A stretch of DNA of 5,111 nt. It comes from Acidimicrobiaceae bacterium. GTDB taxonomy: Bacteria; Actinomycetota; Acidimicrobiia; Acidimicrobiales; RAAP-2. The notes beneath the pieces were generated by a model, which worked only from the letters and a program-made list of their open reading frames with translations, had not been told where the DNA came from and did not search any database. The position numbers were made by a program, and so were the translations under genes. This document shows positions 3,955-5,111 of this stretch, piece by piece; positions within the stretch are counted from its first letter, which is position 1, and each line of letters starts with the position of its first letter. The stretch spans positions 1 to 5,111 of the forward strand of contig PLSY01000271.1 in NCBI GenBank assembly GCA_003164275.1. Direction: 5' to 3'.

Positions 3955-5111
3955 CGTGATGCTCCCAGGGTGACGGGCACCCGTTCAGGTGTCGGATCGG
4001 TGTTGATCTGTGGCGGTCGGCCCTCCAGGGCCCGACGCAGCGACAGACCGTCGGTTGCCACCACCTCGACAGCGCGGGGCAGGTCGGCAATGGTCAAGTC
4101 GTCGAGGAAGCGGCCCTCGGAGAGGCAGGAGTCCGGCAGGAGGTAGCGGTGGCCCTCGGGCTGACTGGAAAGCACCTCGATCAGGTCCGTGCCGGTGAGG
4201 AGGCCGGACACGCCGATGTTGCCGCCGAAGTAGTCATTGGCGACGGGGACGAGTCGGATATCGGGGCGGTCGAGCGAGTCGACCAGGGGCCCGAGGACGA
4301 GGGCGCCGTACTCGCCGGTCAGGATGGCGATGGGCGCCTCGATGTCGCTCGGCGCCACCTGGTCGCCGTTGCGTACGGCCCGGTACCCAGAGGCGGGCGC
4401 GCCGTCGACGGCGGCGAAGAAGCCCGGGCGCACCCCGAGGGCGGCCCGCTCGTTGCCGCCGAAGGCCGCCTCGAAGGCACGGGCCATGCCGAGACCGTTC
4501 TCGTGCTGGGGGAACCCCTCGTAGGTGTGGGCGGGGGGGAATGGGCGTCCGGCCATCAGGTAGTACTCGTCGGCGGCGAACACCATGCGCCTCCCGATGG
4601 CGGCCAGGAAGGTCTCCTGCCAGAGCTCGACGGTGTCGCAGACAGCAGCCGCCTCGGCCTCAGTGTGGGGTCGCATGGCGCTCTCGTGGGAGAAGCGGCT
4701 CACTCCCAAGGGGACGCACGCCACCGTGGCCAGGGTCGGATACCGGTCGAGGACGCCGGCCAGGGTGTCGTGGAGGATGGCCCCGTCATTGCGGTCCGGG
4801 CAGACGACGACCTGTCCGTGGACCTCGATGCCGCCGTCCAACAAGGCCTCGAGCCAACGCAGGCTGGTGGCGCCACGTCGGTTGCGCAGCATGTCGGCCC
4901 GGACGTCGGGGTCGGTGGCGTGGATCGAGACGAACAGGGGGCTCAGACGCTCGGTGAGCACCCGCTCCAAGTCCATCTCGGTGAATCGGGTGAGCGTCGT
5001 GAAGTTGCCATAGAGGAACGACAGCCGGTAGTCGTCGTCCTTCATCGACAGGCTGCGGCGCATGCCCTTGGGCAGCTGATGGATGAAACAGAACTCGCAG
5101 TGGTTGTCGCA
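3951..5111 (-). CDS. Radical SAM / DUF512 iron-sulfur protein, C-terminal part (5' end outside window)
   Basis: The reading frame runs off the right edge, leaving 386 codons and a TGA stop. The first visible residues, CDNHCEFCFIHQLPKGMR, contain a complete CX3CX2C motif (visible C1, C5, C8) that would bind the SAM-cleaving 4Fe-4S cluster. The ATG at 5063 is therefore internal and not the start. Next come KDDDYRLSFLYGNF (24-37) and FVSIHAT (60-66) of the radical SAM barrel, then the DUF512 part: ADEYYLMAGRPFP (180-192), YEGFPQHENGLGM (197-209), LTGEYG (264-269), NDYFGGNIGVSGLLTGTDL (292-310) and a FLDD segment (335-338). Family members are usually about 430-450 residues with an N-terminal PDZ-like domain, so roughly 50-70 residues should lie outside. 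No signal peptide or membrane segment is visible, so it is probably cytosolic. The reaction and substrate are unknown; cyanobacterial relatives are labelled only as putative FeS oxidoreductases. The stop overlaps the der start. Family assignment is firm, function is not. Confidence 0.93.
   Translation of the reverse strand, partial: CDNHCEFCFIHQLPKGMRRSLSMKDDDYRLSFLYGNFTTLTRFTEMDLERVLTERLSPLFVSIHATDPDVRADMLRNRRGATSLRWLEALLDGGIEVHGQVVVCPDRNDGAILHDTLAGVLDRYPTLATVACVPLGVSRFSHESAMRPHTEAEAAAVCDTVELWQETFLAAIGRRMVFAADEYYLMAGRPFPPAHTYEGFPQHENGLGMARAFEAAFGGNERAALGVRPGFFAAVDGAPASGYRAVRNGDQVAPSDIEAPIAILTGEYGALVLGPLVDSLDRPDIRLVPVANDYFGGNIGVSGLLTGTDLIEVLSSQPEGHRYLLPDSCLSEGRFLDDLTIADLPRAVEVVATDGLSLRRALEGRPPQINTDPTPERVPVTLGASR
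3962..3966 (-). promoter_or_regulatory. Ribosome binding site of der
   Basis: The minus strand reads GGGAG seven bases upstream of the ATG at 3954, inside the last codons of the DUF512 gene. It supports this ATG over the one two codons further in. Confidence 0.6.

Noticed and set aside
3029..3973. Plus-strand frame of 314 codons antisense to der
   Set aside because: The Ser/Thr/Arg-rich translation is typical of a shadow frame, with no motif and no ribosome binding site that I could see.
2704..4146. Long plus-strand open frame of 480 codons antisense to der
   Set aside because: It lies opposite der, whose GTPase motifs are unmistakable. The translation shows no domain, and long antisense frames are expected opposite GC-rich genes with strong third-position bias.
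4585..5013. Plus-strand frames opposite the DUF512 gene (also 4541-4957)
   Set aside because: Arg/Ser-rich shadows of a well-conserved gene on the minus strand.

Overview
The window comes from the chromosome of a high-GC bacterium. Hand counts of single 60-base lines run from about 52% GC at the left edge to about 75% inside the rightmost gene. GTG starts, strong G/C codon bias, and a DUF512-der pair followed by a short zinc-ribbon membrane protein fit an actinobacterium, possibly of the Acidimicrobiia type. That placement is an inference from gene content and style, not something a marker sequence here proves.

All five credible genes lie on the minus strand, so transcription runs from right to left. 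From the right edge: (1) the C-terminal 386 codons of a radical SAM/DUF512 protein, cut by the window end exactly at its CX3CX2C cluster motif; (2) der (engA), a double-GTPase ribosome assembly factor, coupled to gene 1 by a 4-base ATGA overlap; (3) a 65-residue zinc-ribbon protein with one membrane helix, 59 bases downstream, whose GTG start sits in a small hairpin; (4) a secreted SGNH/GDSL hydrolase with a signal peptide, six paired-looking cysteines and a strong ribosome binding site; (5) a GNAT acetyltransferase 243 bases further on, whose better-supported start is a GTG at 977. The last 218 bases at the left edge hold no recognised gene; they have lower GC and one clear short inverted repeat.

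Genes 1-3 look like one housekeeping transcription unit: Der matures the 50S subunit, and DUF512 radical SAM proteins often sit beside der in other phyla, though their reaction is not known. The hydrolase and acetyltransferase look like independent units with no obvious functional tie to der or to each other.

I found no CRISPR array, RNA gene, insertion sequence, prophage or toxin system, and nothing that amounts to a new multi-gene system. The points most worth a second look are the missing catalytic Asp in the hydrolase, the NKWE motif in Der, the hairpins and tiny reading frame in front of the zinc-ribbon gene, and the conserved neighbourhood of uncharacterised genes around der.
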